A stretch of 64,000 nt of DNA from Humibacter sp. RRB41. GTDB taxonomy: Bacteria; Actinomycetota; Actinomycetes; Actinomycetales; Microbacteriaceae. Made by a program: the position numbers and the translations under genes. The stretch spans positions 496,001 to 560,000 of the forward strand of contig NZ_JAKWJQ010000002.1 of assembly GCF_022761015.1 (NCBI RefSeq), written 5' to 3'. Under the pieces are notes generated by a model. That model ran no database searches and was not told the origin of the DNA. It saw only the letters and a list, made by a program, of their open reading frames with translations. Of this stretch, positions 22,343-33,398 are shown piece by piece; within the stretch, counting starts at the first letter, position 1; the number at the start of each line of letters is the position of its first letter.

Positions 22343-23519
22343 TCGTGTTCACCTCGGCCTCCGCGAGCTGGGCGTGCTGGTCGGCGGCGATGGTGCGCGA
22401 TTCGAGCCAGCGGTCCGGGAGCGACGGCACCTTGGGGGTTCCGGCGCGACCGCGCGGTCCCTCGGCGTCATCTCCGGGATACGGCAGCGCGGAGTCGAGG
22501 GTTCCGAGCAACTCGTCAAGCTGCTGCAGCGTCTCGACGGTGGCCAGCTTGGCTCGGAGTTCACCGCCGACCGGGTACCCCTTGAAGTACCAGGCGACGT
22601 GCTTACGGATGTCGCGGCACCCGCGTTCCTCGCTCTCGAAGAACTCGACGAGCAGTTCTGCGTGCCTGCGGAATGCTGAGACCACTTCTCCGAGGTTCGG
22701 GTGCGCGATCGCGGCGTCGGCCTCGTCCTGGCTGATCACGCCGGCGCGAGCCCTGAAGGCGGCGGCGAGGTCGCCGAACAGCCACGGCCGCCCGAGGCAG
22801 CCGCGCCCCACGACGACGCCGTCGCATCCGGTCTGCTCGACCATGCGCACGGCGTCCTGAGCCGTCCAGATGTCGCCGTTGCCGAGCACGGGCACGCTCG
22901 TCACCGTCTCTTTGAGAGTGGCGATCGCCGACCAATCGGCCTGGCCGGAGTAGAACTCGGATGCCGTGCGCGCGTGCAGCGCGATCGACGCGACTCCGGC
23001 ATCCTCGGCGATGCGTCCCGCCTCGAGGTACGTGAGATGGTCGGAGTCGATCCCCTTGCGCATCTTGATCGTCAGCGGAAGCGAGCCGGCGGCCTCGACG
23101 GCGCTGGCGACGATGTCGCGGAACAGGTCGAGCTTCCACGGCAGCGCCGCTCCCCCGCCCTTGCGGGTCACCTTGGGCACCGGACAGCCGAAGTTGAGGT
23201 CGATGTGGTCGGCACGATCCTCCGCGACGAGCATCGTCACGGCTTCGCCCACCGTCTTCGGGTCGACGCCGTAGAGCTGGATCGAACGAGGCGTCTCGCT
23301 CTCGTGATGACGGATCAGCCTCATCGATTCCGGCGTGCGTTCGACAAGTGCGCGCGAGGTGATCATTTCGCTCACATAGAGGCCGGCGCCGAACTCACGG
23401 CAGAGCCTTCGGAAGGCCGTGTTCGTGATGCCCGCCATCGGCGCCAGCACGACGGGCACGTCGAGTCGCAGCGACCCGATGGCCAGCTGCGACGGGCTTA
23501 GTGTTGCGGTGGGAGACAT
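22332..23519 (-). CDS. dusB: tRNA-dihydrouridine synthase
   Basis: 395 residues from the ATG at 23519. It has the TIM-barrel Dus motifs: VVLAPMAGITNTAFRRLCRE at the N-terminus, IDLNFGCPVPKVTRKGGGAA with the catalytic Cys, LTIKMRKGID, HARTASEFYSGQADW, VPVLGNGDIWTAQDA and GRGCLGRPWLF. It reduces uridine to dihydrouridine in the tRNA D-loop using FMN. The specificity label B is by family resemblance. It starts divergently from the YbaK-like gene. Confidence 0.92.
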   Translation of the reverse strand: MSPTATLSPSQLAIGSLRLDVPVVLAPMAGITNTAFRRLCREFGAGLYVSEMITSRALVERTPESMRLIRHHESETPRSIQLYGVDPKTVGEAVTMLVAEDRADHIDLNFGCPVPKVTRKGGGAALPWKLDLFRDIVASAVEAAGSLPLTIKMRKGIDSDHLTYLEAGRIAEDAGVASIALHARTASEFYSGQADWSAIATLKETVTSVPVLGNGDIWTAQDAVRMVEQTGCDGVVVGRGCLGRPWLFGDLAAAFRARAGVISQDEADAAIAHPNLGEVVSAFRRHAELLVEFFESEERGCRDIRKHVAWYFKGYPVGGELRAKLATVETLQQLDELLGTLDSALPYPGDDAEGPRGRAGTPKVPSLPDRWLESRTIAADQHAQLAEAEVNTSGG

Positions 23520-23564
23520 CACCCACGATTCTCTCAGATGGCGCCTGAAAGGAACGAAGAGCGC

Positions 23565-24035
23565 ATGCCGCAGGGACGTGACCGGGTGTTGGAGGATGCA
23601 GAAGCGCGCGGGCTTCAGGTGCGCATCGTCGAGCGGCCGGCGGCGGGTTCGCTGCACGAGGCCGCCGCCTTGCTCGGTCTGCAGCCGCACGACATCGTCA
23701 AGACCCTCGTCGTGAAGCGTCATGACGGCGACTATCTCTTCGCGCTGGTTCCTGGCGGACGCAAGATCTCCTGGGCGAAGCTGCGTGCATTGGTCGGCGT
23801 GAACAAGCTGTCGCTGCCGGATGCCTCGCTCGCGCTCGACGCGACGGGTTACGAACGTGGCACCATCACCCCGCTCGGTTCGACGACGGCCTGGCCTGTG
23901 TTCGCCGACTCGAGTGTCGCCGGACGCACGATCGCGATGGGCGCAGGCGAGCACGGCTACAGCGCGTTCGTCGATGCCGACGCGTTAATCGGCGCCTACG
24001 GTGCCACCGTCGCCGACATCACCGACCCCGAGTAG
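23565..24035 (+). CDS. YbaK/EbsC-type aminoacyl-tRNA deacylase
   Basis: 156 residues from the ATG at 23565, which follows a GAAAGGAACGA ribosome site. An earlier ATG at 23538 would add nine residues. It has the YbaK pattern: HEAAALLGLQPHDIVKTLVVK, then LVPGGRKISWAKL, ALGVNKLSL-like GVNKLSLPD, YERGTITPLG and TIAMGAGEHGYSAFVDADAL. Such proteins hydrolyse misacylated tRNAs (for example Cys-tRNA-Pro) in trans. It is monocistronic. Confidence 0.88.
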   Translation: MPQGRDRVLEDAEARGLQVRIVERPAAGSLHEAAALLGLQPHDIVKTLVVKRHDGDYLFALVPGGRKISWAKLRALVGVNKLSLPDASLALDATGYERGTITPLGSTTAWPVFADSSVAGRTIAMGAGEHGYSAFVDADALIGAYGATVADITDPE

Positions 24036-24059
24036 CCCGGCGTCAAGCCCCCGGCTCAC

Positions 24060-24107
24060 GTCGCACTTTCTGTTCTATTGGCCGTCCGATTCACCAGAAA
24101 GTGCGAC
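24060..24107. repeat. Perfect 13-bp inverted repeat between convergent genes
   Basis: GTCGCACTTTCTG (24060-24072) is repeated inverted as CAGAAAGTGCGAC (24095-24107) with a 22-base loop. Short CTCAC/GTGAG arms extend the symmetry outside. It lies 24 bases after the YbaK-like stop and 15 bases before the end of the leftward 35-residue gene. It may be a bidirectional terminator or a dispersed palindromic element. No second copy was found in this window. Confidence 0.65.
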
Positions 24108-24122
24108 CTGAAGTGAGACGGG

Positions 24123-24230
24123 CTAGTCGGTGTGGGTCGCCACCGATGTGTCGTCGGTCGTCGGAAGAACACAGGCGTCACCCTCGCACACGATCGCGTT
24201 AGGGTCGCCGAGCGGCTTCAACGCGGTCAT
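24123..24230 (-). CDS. 35-residue CX4C peptide coupled to DsbA-like gene
   Basis: The peptide begins [20 protein letters not shown] and ends in an acidic, Thr-rich tail. Its ATG overlaps the stop of the DsbA-family gene (ATGA), so the two are translationally coupled. I recall similar tiny proteins with the LKPLGDPNA opening next to FrnE-type DsbA genes in actinobacteria, but they are unnamed. The two Cys residues (15 and 20) could exchange disulfides with the neighbour's CPWC site. The gene is shorter than most gene-calling limits. Confidence 0.65.
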   Translation of the reverse strand: MTALKPLGDPNAIVCEGDACVLPTTDDTSVATHTD

Positions 24231-24922
24231 GCTCCGACCTCCGCCGACTCCGTGGATGCTTCGGAGGAACGCTCGTTCCAGACCTGCTCGAGCACCTGGG
24301 CGAACGTCGCCGCCTCTTGAGCGCCCGAGACGCCGTACTTGCCGTCGATGACGAAGAACGGAACGCCGCCGATGCCGAACTCCTGCGCGAGCGCTTCGTC
24401 TGCGCGTACCGCGTCGAGGTACTCGTCGCTCGACAGCGATCGCACGACGTCGTCGCGGTCAAGACCGACCTCCGCGGCATAGTCGGCGAGGTCGTCGACA
24501 TGTCCGACGTGTCCGCCCTCGACGAAGTGCGCCTTCAGCAGGCGTTCCTTCATCTCGAGCTGCTTGCCGTGGGCCTTCGCATAGTGGATCAGGCGGTGCC
24601 CTAGAACGGTGTTGGTGTGCTTGACCGAAGGGAAGTCATAGTGAAGACCCGCTTGCTCGGCGATCGCGGTCACGCGATCGAGCATCTGCGTCGCCTGCTC
24701 AGGATCGATGCCCTTGTGTTGCGCCAGGTACTCGGTCTCGCTGCCCTCGAACTCCACCGGCGTCTCCGGATTCAGCTCGAAGCTGTGGTACTCCACCTCG
24801 ACCGCACGGTCGTCGCCTGCGCCCTGGAAGAGGCCGCTGCCCGCCTCGAACTTGCGCTTGCCGATGTAGCACCAGGGGCATGCTATGTCGGACCAGACGT
24901 CGATCTTGATGGGTTCACTCAC
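24227..24922 (-). CDS. DsbA-family oxidoreductase (FrnE-like)
   Basis: 231 residues from a GTG that overlaps the uppS stop (GTGA). The thioredoxin-fold site CPWC is at residues 15-18 ([18 protein letters not shown]), with the cis-Pro motif [20 protein letters not shown] near the C-terminus and a helical insert between. There is no signal peptide, so it is cytosolic, as in the FrnE/2-hydroxychromene isomerase-like branch. Its substrate is unknown. It is followed by a coupled 35-residue Cys peptide. Confidence 0.9.
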   Translation of the reverse strand: MSEPIKIDVWSDIACPWCYIGKRKFEAGSGLFQGAGDDRAVEVEYHSFELNPETPVEFEGSETEYLAQHKGIDPEQATQMLDRVTAIAEQAGLHYDFPSVKHTNTVLGHRLIHYAKAHGKQLEMKERLLKAHFVEGGHVGHVDDLADYAAEVGLDRDDVVRSLSSDEYLDAVRADEALAQEFGIGGVPFFVIDGKYGVSGAQEAATFAQVLEQVWNERSSEASTESAEVGA

Positions 24923-25770
24923 GACTGGGGTAACCCCGACTGATCCGGGAGTATTCCGTCGACAGCCTCCACGGGCTCGCCCGGCGCGTCCACCGCTCCG
25001 CCGAACCGGCGGTCGCGGGACAGGTAGATGTCGATCGCCCTCCACAGTTCTTGACGCGAGAAATCGGGCCACAGCGTGTCGAGAAAGACCATCTCGGCAT
25101 ACGCCGATTGCCACAGCAGAAAGTTGGAGGTTCGCTGCTCTCCGGAGCTGCGCACGAAGAGGTCGACGTCGGGCATGTCTGGCACGTAGAGATGGCGTCG
25201 GATCGTCTTCTCGCTGATCGCCGACGGCTTGACGCGACCCGCCCTCACCTCCGACGCGATCTCGCGCATCGCATCGACGAGTTCGACCCGTCCGCCGTAG
25301 TTGACGCACATCGTGAGGGTCAGCACGTCATTGTGACGGGTGAGCTGCTCAGCGAACTGGAGCTCCTTGATCACCGAGCCCCACAACCTCGGCTTGCGCC
25401 CCGCCCAGCGCACCCGGACGCCCCACTCGTTGAGCTGGTCGCGGCGCCTGTGCAGCACGTCGCGGTTGTAGCCCATCAGGAATCGCACCTCACCGGGTGA
25501 GCGCGCCCAGTTCTCGGTCGAGAACGCGTAGACGGAGAGATGTTTGACTCCGGCCTGAATCGCGCCGGCGATCACGTCGAGGAGTACCTCCTCGCCCGCC
25601 TTGTGACCCTCGATGCGGCTGAGGCCTCGCCGATTCGCCCAGCGGCCGTTCCCATCCATCACGATCGCGATGTGCTCCGGCACCGCCGGAAACGCGGGCG
25701 GATACACGCCGGTCCAGTCCAGTGGGCGGTAGGCGACGGCGTCCCTGTGCGTGAAGGGCTTCGGCGTCAT
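24919..25770 (-). CDS. uppS: Isoprenyl transferase (undecaprenyl diphosphate synthase family)
   Basis: 283 residues from the ATG at 25770, which overlaps the recO stop (ATGA). It has the cis-prenyltransferase motifs [17 protein letters not shown] with catalytic Asp39, then [27 protein letters not shown], and [20 protein letters not shown] near the end. It makes the polyprenyl diphosphate carrier for cell-wall synthesis by condensing isopentenyl diphosphate units. Product length cannot be read from the sequence. Confidence 0.94.
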   Translation of the reverse strand: MTPKPFTHRDAVAYRPLDWTGVYPPAFPAVPEHIAIVMDGNGRWANRRGLSRIEGHKAGEEVLLDVIAGAIQAGVKHLSVYAFSTENWARSPGEVRFLMGYNRDVLHRRRDQLNEWGVRVRWAGRKPRLWGSVIKELQFAEQLTRHNDVLTLTMCVNYGGRVELVDAMREIASEVRAGRVKPSAISEKTIRRHLYVPDMPDVDLFVRSSGEQRTSNFLLWQSAYAEMVFLDTLWPDFSRQELWRAIDIYLSRDRRFGGAVDAPGEPVEAVDGILPDQSGLPQS

Positions 25771-26504
25771 GCACTCTCTCCGGTTCGGGCGACGTACGGC
25801 AGCGACCGAAGGCCGCGCTCCAGGTGCCATTGCGTGTATGCGGCGACGACACCGCTCGCCTTGGAGCGCGTCGAGGCATCCGTCGCATCGGCGACCGTCC
25901 AGTCGCCGCGAAGCAGCGCGGAAAGAAGGTCGATCACCTCGCGCCCCACCCTGGGGGCTCCTGGCGGTGCGCAGTCTGAGCAGACCACGCCGCCGAGCTG
26001 CACGACGATCGCCGTGTGCTCGCCTGCCGTGCCGCAGCGCGAGCACGTGTCGAAGCTCGGCGCCCAACCGGCAAGCGACAGCGCACGCAGCAGGTAGGAG
26101 TCGAGAGTGAGGGATGCCTCGTGCTCCCCGCGCGACAACGACCGCAGCGCCCCGATCAGCAGAAGGTACTGCTGCGACGATCCCTCCGCCTCCGTGAGCC
26201 GGTCAGCGGTTTCGACCATCGCATTCGCCGATGTGTAGCTGGCGTAGTCCGCGGCGATGTCCGCGCCGTAGGAGCCCAGAGACTCGGCCTGCGTCACGAT
26301 GTCGAGGCTGCGGCCTTCGTACAGTTGCACGTCGGCCACCATGAACGGCTCGAGCCGCGCGCCGAACTTCGACGCGGTGCGCCGTACGCCCTTGGCGACG
26401 GCTCGCACCTTGCCGTGGCCCCTCGTGAGCAGGGTTACGATGCGGTCGGCTTCGCCCAGCTTGTGAGTGCGCAGCACGACGGCTTCGTCACGGTAGGTGG
26501 GCAT
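25767..26504 (-). CDS. recO: DNA repair protein RecO
   Basis: 245 residues from the ATG at 26504. The N-terminal OB-fold opens [20 protein letters not shown] and continues [15 protein letters not shown]. The middle holds the zinc site CSRCG with CSDC about 25 residues later. RecO loads RecA at gaps with RecF and RecR. It heads a recO-uppS-DsbA run with ATGA/GTGA overlaps. Confidence 0.94.
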   Translation of the reverse strand: MPTYRDEAVVLRTHKLGEADRIVTLLTRGHGKVRAVAKGVRRTASKFGARLEPFMVADVQLYEGRSLDIVTQAESLGSYGADIAADYASYTSANAMVETADRLTEAEGSSQQYLLLIGALRSLSRGEHEASLTLDSYLLRALSLAGWAPSFDTCSRCGTAGEHTAIVVQLGGVVCSDCAPPGAPRVGREVIDLLSALLRGDWTVADATDASTRSKASGVVAAYTQWHLERGLRSLPYVARTGESA

Positions 26505-26569
26505 CTTTCCATTATCGTCGCGAGGGCCCGCGCATCGGATGTGCCCGACGGCACAATCACGATCTGCCG

Positions 26570-27292
26570 TCAGGTCGCGTCCCAGAGCGCGCGGTAGAAC
26601 ACGATGCGCTCCTCGTCGGGTTCGACCCCGTATGCCTCGTAGTACAGGTCGGTGTATCCGGCGCCGTAGTTCCATTCAGTGCTCCACGCGCCGATGGCGA
26701 TATCGCCCCATCGGTCGGCGACGCCGAGTCGGCCGAGGTCGACATACCCGGTGACCGATCCATCGTCGCCGAGCAGGGTGTTCGGCGCACATGCGTCACC
26801 GTGGCAAACGACGAGACGGCCCGGTTCGGGGGCGGGCGGCAGCACCTCCAGCAGTTCGAGGCGCTCCGGGATGCCGTCGGCCCGGCTGCGCGTGATGCGC
26901 GCGTCGATCGACCACGAGAACGGGCATCCGTCGAGAGGCAACGTGTCGTGCAGAGTCCTCAGGCCCTCGCCGAGTGCTCGTACGGCGCGCTCCGGATCGG
27001 CACGCCAGCGCTCGGTCACGGCGTTCTCGCCGCCCAGCGCTCTGGTCACCAGCACATCGCCACGGTCGTCGGAGACGAAGTCGACGACCGTGGGAACCGT
27101 CAGGTATCCACCTGCCCAGGCCAATCGCTCGACCTCGGCTCCCAGGTCGAGCTCACTGCCCGCCGGCGCCCACTTGGCGAATACGGACTCGCCGCCGAGA
27201 TCACCACGAACGGTGACGCCGCCGGCCTCGTTCACCCAGACGACATCGTCGATGCCGTCCGCGCCGAGCAGGTCGCGCAACGCGGGCGGCAC
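26570..27292 (-). CDS. Aminoglycoside phosphotransferase-like kinase
   Basis: 240 residues from a GTG. It has the APH fold motifs: [11 protein letters not shown] (nucleotide-binding Lys), [15 protein letters not shown] (catalytic loop HGD with Asn) and [16 protein letters not shown] (metal-binding DxG). This most resembles APH(3') enzymes, which phosphorylate aminoglycosides, but chromosomal relatives often act on unknown small molecules. Resistance should not be assumed. It lies between leuA and recO without overlap, so it may be separately transcribed. Confidence 0.85.
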   Translation of the reverse strand: MPPALRDLLGADGIDDVVWVNEAGGVTVRGDLGGESVFAKWAPAGSELDLGAEVERLAWAGGYLTVPTVVDFVSDDRGDVLVTRALGGENAVTERWRADPERAVRALGEGLRTLHDTLPLDGCPFSWSIDARITRSRADGIPERLELLEVLPPAPEPGRLVVCHGDACAPNTLLGDDGSVTGYVDLGRLGVADRWGDIAIGAWSTEWNYGAGYTDLYYEAYGVEPDEERIVFYRALWDAT

Positions 27293-27389
27293 AGCGAGGC
27301 CGGTGCGGGGTCTGCCGGGAAGCGGCCTGATTCCCGCCGCTTCCTCGGCCCCCGCGCCGGCCTGAGTGCTTGATTCCGTGGTCAGACGA

Positions 27390-29272
<1,883 letters not shown>

Positions 29273-29278
29273 GGTGTC

Positions 29279-29284
29279 AGATTA
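29279..29284 (-). promoter_or_regulatory. -10 element of the leuA leader
   Basis: TAATCT on the minus strand, six bases before the leader-peptide GTG. No good -35 box was found 16-18 bases upstream. Confidence 0.5.
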
Positions 29285-29327
29285 GCACGGGGTCCGGTGG
29301 TCGGGTGGTGCGTCCGAGAGGCGGATG

Positions 29328-30200
29328 CTACTCGGCCACGGGCGCGACGAAGCGCTGGCGGATGCTCCCCAGCGACTCGATCTCACTGGTCACCGTCTCC
29401 CCCGCCTTCAGATACACCCGCGGGGTGCGCCCGAGTCCCACGCCGTCGGGCGTACCCGTGAAGATGACGTCGCCCGGAAGCAATTCGACCAGAGACGACA
29501 GCTTCGCGACGAGCACGGGGATCGAGAAGATCATGTCGCGCGTGCGGCCGGCTTGGAGCACCTCGGTCGTCCCGTCGACGTGGGTGATGGTGCAGCCGAT
29601 GGCGAGGTCGGCGCGGTCGGCTGAGGAGTCGACCTCGTCGATCGTGACGACGGCGGGACCGATCGGGGCGAACCCTTTCAGCGATTTGCCGATCGAGAAC
29701 TGCGCGGGGTTTCCCCAGAACTGCACCGTGCGGTCGCTGATGTCCTGACCGATCGTGAGGCCGGCGACGTGCGACCAGGCATCCTCCTCGGCGATGTCGC
29801 GGCCTCCCTCGCCGATCACGACGACGAGTTCGACCTCCCAGTCCACGGTGTCGCCGGTCAGTTCGACGTCGACATCGGCGCCCGTGAAGCTGGAGACGAA
29901 CTTGGTGAACACCATCGGGTTCTCCGGCACGTCGAGCCCCGACTCGCCCGCATGGCTCGCGTAGTTCAGGCCGATCGCGAACACCTGCGCGGGGCGCGGG
30001 ACCGCGGGTCCGAGGTCGTGCGTGTCGAACTCGGCGCCGGTGGAGGCATCCTGCTCCCCCGCCCAACCGAGGAACTCGTTCCAGTCGTCGTACACCGCCT
30101 GCGGGTTCGACGAGAACCGGCCGGCGCTGGCCTTCTCGACGTCGAGCGCTCTTCCGCCGTCGACGATCACGAGGCGTCCTGAGAGATTGGCGATGCGCAC
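29328..30200 (-). CDS. Fumarylacetoacetate hydrolase family protein
   Basis: 290 residues from a GTG. It has the FAH-family core: FAIGLNYASHAGESG, then FTKFVSSFTGADVD, VDWEVELVVVIGEGGRDI with the metal-binding Glu pair, IGKSLKGFAPIGP and GDVIFTGTPDGVGLG. Members cleave C-C bonds or hydrate enol acids in aromatic catabolism (for example 2-hydroxyhepta-2,4-diene-1,7-dioate isomerase). The substrate cannot be predicted here and no catabolic cluster surrounds it. Confidence 0.88.
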   Translation of the reverse strand: MRIANLSGRLVIVDGGRALDVEKASAGRFSSNPQAVYDDWNEFLGWAGEQDASTGAEFDTHDLGPAVPRPAQVFAIGLNYASHAGESGLDVPENPMVFTKFVSSFTGADVDVELTGDTVDWEVELVVVIGEGGRDIAEEDAWSHVAGLTIGQDISDRTVQFWGNPAQFSIGKSLKGFAPIGPAVVTIDEVDSSADRADLAIGCTITHVDGTTEVLQAGRTRDMIFSIPVLVAKLSSLVELLPGDVIFTGTPDGVGLGRTPRVYLKAGETVTSEIESLGSIRQRFVAPVAE

Positions 30201-30283
30201 GTGCTGCCTTCTTCCGATTCTGTGCTGGGGCATTCGGGGAAACATCCGACCATTGGACTCTAGCGAGATTGCGAGTCGAACGC

Positions 30284-31048
30284 TCAGCGCACGAGGAAGT
30301 CTCGTATCGCTGCCCCGAACTCGGGTTCTGTGACGGCACTCATGTGGTTTCCCGGCACCTCGACGTACCGGGCCAGCGGCATGATGTCTGCGAGGTCGGC
30401 ACCAGACCCGTGATCGTCGTCGGCTTCTCCCATCACGACGAGCGACGGAGTCAGGATGTCCGCGAGCTCGCTCTCGGTCGCGCCGACCGAGGTGTCGAGC
30501 ACCATGCGCAGAGCGACCGGGTCACCGCCGGTCGTGTGCAGGAACGCCTCGGAGCGCCACTCGGCACTTCCACGCTCGTGCTGCCCGAGCCCGTCGAACA
30601 CGCGGTGGAAGAACTCGTTGCGCTTGTCGACGGCCGTCACCCCTTTCAGGCCCATGCCTGCGATCACCGCACGGCCCGGCTCTGCGCCGCGCACGAGCAT
30701 CCGCAGGGTGGTGCGGGCACCCAGCGAGTAGCCGCCGAGATCGTAGTCGATGAGGCCGAGGTGATCGATCAGAGCGAAGGCGTCGTCGGTGAGCACGTCG
30801 CGCGGATAGCGCGCCGGATCGTGCGAGCTCTCGCTGTCGCCGTGCGCCCTCAGGTCGGGCATGATCACCCGGAATCCCGCTTCTGAGAGCAGTTCGGCGT
30901 GGCCGTACCTGATCCAGTTCACGTACGCCGTGGAGAATAAGCCATGGATGAGGACGACGGGCCTGCCATCGCCGAGCTCCCGATACGCCAGCACGGTGCC
31001 GTCCCCGGCGGTGAAGTGGTTCACGGGGAGATCGGATCTGCGCGGCAT
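30284..31048 (-). CDS. Alpha/beta hydrolase
   Basis: 254 residues with the full catalytic pattern: oxyanion region VVLIHGLFST, nucleophile elbow GYSLGAR with Ser108, acid loop near LVVMGEADDDHG and His in VEVPGNHMSAV. No signal peptide is present. The substrate is unknown. Its neighbours (FAH-family protein downstream, ABC exporter upstream) do not define a pathway. Confidence 0.88.
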   Translation of the reverse strand: MPRRSDLPVNHFTAGDGTVLAYRELGDGRPVVLIHGLFSTAYVNWIRYGHAELLSEAGFRVIMPDLRAHGDSESSHDPARYPRDVLTDDAFALIDHLGLIDYDLGGYSLGARTTLRMLVRGAEPGRAVIAGMGLKGVTAVDKRNEFFHRVFDGLGQHERGSAEWRSEAFLHTTGGDPVALRMVLDTSVGATESELADILTPSLVVMGEADDDHGSGADLADIMPLARYVEVPGNHMSAVTEPEFGAAIRDFLVR

Positions 31049-31142
31049 TCCTTCAGCCTACGGATGCCGCCGCCGGCTCACACCGTCGCCCACGTCGAGA
31101 TCGTTCGCGTCGAGGCCGCCCGCGTCGAGGTCGCGCGGCGAA

Positions 31143-32549
31143 TCATTCCACCGCGAGGGCGACGACGGGCGAGACGGCACTCGCTCGTCTCGATGCGATG
31201 ACGGACGAGACCGCGGTGAGCGCGGCGCCTCCCCCGATCACGACGACGACGATGGGCCAGGGCACCACCGGTGCCACGATGCCGTGCACGACGCCCCCGA
31301 GAAGCGACTGAGCGGCGACCCAGCCGTACAACATTCCGAGAAGCAAGCCGAACACGACGGCTCCTGCGGTAAGCTGAGCACCTTCGGCGAGGATCATCGT
31401 GCGCAGTTGTCCGCGGCTGAAGCCCAGCGCACGCAGCAGCCCGAGTTCCCGCATGCGCTGCAGCATGCCGACCGTGAGCGTGTTGACGAGTCCGACGGCC
31501 GCAATCAGGGCCGAGAATCCGACCAGCACGGAGAACACTCCGATCGTCAGCGCGACGGTGGAGCCGAGCGCCTGACGCTCGCCTGCCGACTCGGCCAAGC
31601 GGGCTGTGACGACGTCGCTGTAAGTGGTGAGCGCCACCGCGAACATCGTGACGAGAGTCACGCCGATGATCAGGGACATGGTCGCCCTGGTGCTGCGCTC
31701 CGCATATCGCGACGCGTTGGCGACCGCGATGCGGGCAGACGGCGAATGTCCGAATGCGCGCCCGACAAGGCTGAGCACGGTGGGCATGATGAAGCGCGCA
31801 CCCGCGATGATGCCGGAGAACGAGAAGATGCCGCCGAAGAAAGCGACCAGGAGCCCGACCGGGCTCAGCATCCCCGCCAGCACGCCGAGCGCCAGGAACG
31901 CGGCGCCGAGCACCAGCAGGACGATCGTCACGGTGGCACTCCGCGTGCGACGGCCGGTCGACGATGCGGGAGCAGCCGCCGCCGCGGTCGCCTCGAGTGG
32001 GGAGACGAGCGTGACGCTGCGGCATCCGATCCACGCGGCGAACCAGGTCGTCACGATGACCACGACGACGGGGCCGGCAACGGCGGGAGTCAACAGGTCA
32101 TACATGGCGGGCGGCAGCCAGCCCTGGGCGAGACCGATTCCGGTGACAATCGCTGCGACGGCCACGCCGAGGACGAGTCCGGCCACCGCGCCGACCGCAC
32201 CGACGACGAGGCCCTCGCCGGCAAGCGCCCTGCGTACGCGCGCCGACTCCGCCCCGAGCAGACGAAGCAGTGCGATCGGGCGCCGTCTGCCGGCGACGAT
32301 CGTCGCGAAGGTGTTGGCGGTCACGACGGCGGCGACGTACACGGCGATCAGCAGGAAGACGGATGAGACGGTACCGAGCGCGATGGCCACCGTTCCCGAT
32401 GATGAGGCTGCGGACGCACCGACGGCGCCGGAGATCAGCACGACCGCCTCGACCAGTGCCACCCCGAAGAGCGAGCTGACACCGGCGACCAGCAGAGTGG
32501 CCACGTGGTCGCGGGTGCTGCCGCCCGTTCGCAGCGCGCGGCCGCTCAT
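31143..32549 (-). CDS. ABC exporter permease, FtsX-like
   Basis: 468 residues with about eight to ten hydrophobic segments in two blocks (for example VSSLFGVALVEAVVLISG, VLIAVYVAAVV-like VFLLIAVYVAAVVTANTF, GVFSVLVGFSALIAAVGLVN), each with the FtsX/MacB pattern GRRRPIALLRLLGAESARVR and MRELGLLRALGFSRGQLRTM. It pairs with the ATPase gene upstream (ATGA overlap). Such exporters move peptides or lipids or confer antimicrobial-peptide resistance and are often controlled by a neighbouring two-component system, as here. Confidence 0.9.
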   Translation of the reverse strand: MSGRALRTGGSTRDHVATLLVAGVSSLFGVALVEAVVLISGAVGASAASSSGTVAIALGTVSSVFLLIAVYVAAVVTANTFATIVAGRRRPIALLRLLGAESARVRRALAGEGLVVGAVGAVAGLVLGVAVAAIVTGIGLAQGWLPPAMYDLLTPAVAGPVVVVIVTTWFAAWIGCRSVTLVSPLEATAAAAAPASSTGRRTRSATVTIVLLVLGAAFLALGVLAGMLSPVGLLVAFFGGIFSFSGIIAGARFIMPTVLSLVGRAFGHSPSARIAVANASRYAERSTRATMSLIIGVTLVTMFAVALTTYSDVVTARLAESAGERQALGSTVALTIGVFSVLVGFSALIAAVGLVNTLTVGMLQRMRELGLLRALGFSRGQLRTMILAEGAQLTAGAVVFGLLLGMLYGWVAAQSLLGGVVHGIVAPVVPWPIVVVVIGGGAALTAVSSVIASRRASAVSPVVALAVE

Positions 32550-33307
32550 CGTGCCGTCTCCGCCTCGAGCATGAGTTCGGAGATCTCCGCCGGTGTTCCC
32601 GCGCCGCCGTCATGCACGATACGGCCGTCGGCCAGCATGATGATGCGGTCGGCGTAGCTCGCCGCCACCGGATCGTGGGTGACCATGGCGATGCTCTGTC
32701 CGTGGTCGCGCGACGCCTCGGCGAGCAACCCGAGCACTTCACGGCCTGTGCGCGAGTCGAGATTCCCCGTCGGCTCGTCCGCGAAGATGACGTCGGGACG
32801 GGTGCCGAGGGCGCGGGCGATCGCGACGCGCTGCTGCTGACCCCCCGAGAGCTCGTGCGGCCGGTGTCCCACACGGCCCCGCAGGCCGAGCGTCTCGATG
32901 AGCCGCTCGACCCACTCGCTCTCGGCCGCGTTCGGCCGGCGACCGTCGAGATCGAACGGCAACAGGATGTTCGAGCGCACGTCGAGCACCGGCACGAGGT
33001 TGAACGACTGGAAGACGAATCCCGCCGCCCTCCTGCGCACTCGTGTGAGCTCGCGGTCACTCAGCGCCGTCAGTTCCTGGTCTCCCAGCCACGCACGTCC
33101 GTCGCTGGGCACGTCCAGTCCGGCCATGATGTGCATCAGGGTGGACTTGCCGGAACCGCTCGCGCCGATGATCGCGGTGAATTGCCCCCTGCGCATCCCG
33201 ACCGAGACGGCGTCGAGTGCTGTGACGGCGCCAGTTCCGGTGCCGTAGGTTTTCGTGAGGTCGACGACCCTGGCGGCGAGGCCGAGGTCCGAAGGACTGA
33301 TCTGCAT
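32546..33307 (-). CDS. ABC exporter ATPase, LolD/MacB type
   Basis: 253 residues with Walker A GASGSGKST, a Q-loop in GFVFQSFNLVPVLDV, signature LSGGQQQR, Walker B DVIFADEPTGNLDS and H-loop VTHD. The TGNLDSRTG D-loop is characteristic of the MacB/LolD family. Partner of the downstream FtsX-like permease. The response regulator gene ends 91 bases upstream. Confidence 0.94.
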   Translation of the reverse strand: MQISPSDLGLAARVVDLTKTYGTGTGAVTALDAVSVGMRRGQFTAIIGASGSGKSTLMHIMAGLDVPSDGRAWLGDQELTALSDRELTRVRRRAAGFVFQSFNLVPVLDVRSNILLPFDLDGRRPNAAESEWVERLIETLGLRGRVGHRPHELSGGQQQRVAIARALGTRPDVIFADEPTGNLDSRTGREVLGLLAEASRDHGQSIAMVTHDPVAASYADRIIMLADGRIVHDGGAGTPAEISELMLEAETAR

Positions 33308-33398
33308 GTCTTCGACGCTACGAACTGTCGAGGCTGCTGTCGTCCGGCTGAGGAGTCATCCTCATGCGACCGGAGGATGACCCGCTCTCGTCCGTCGG

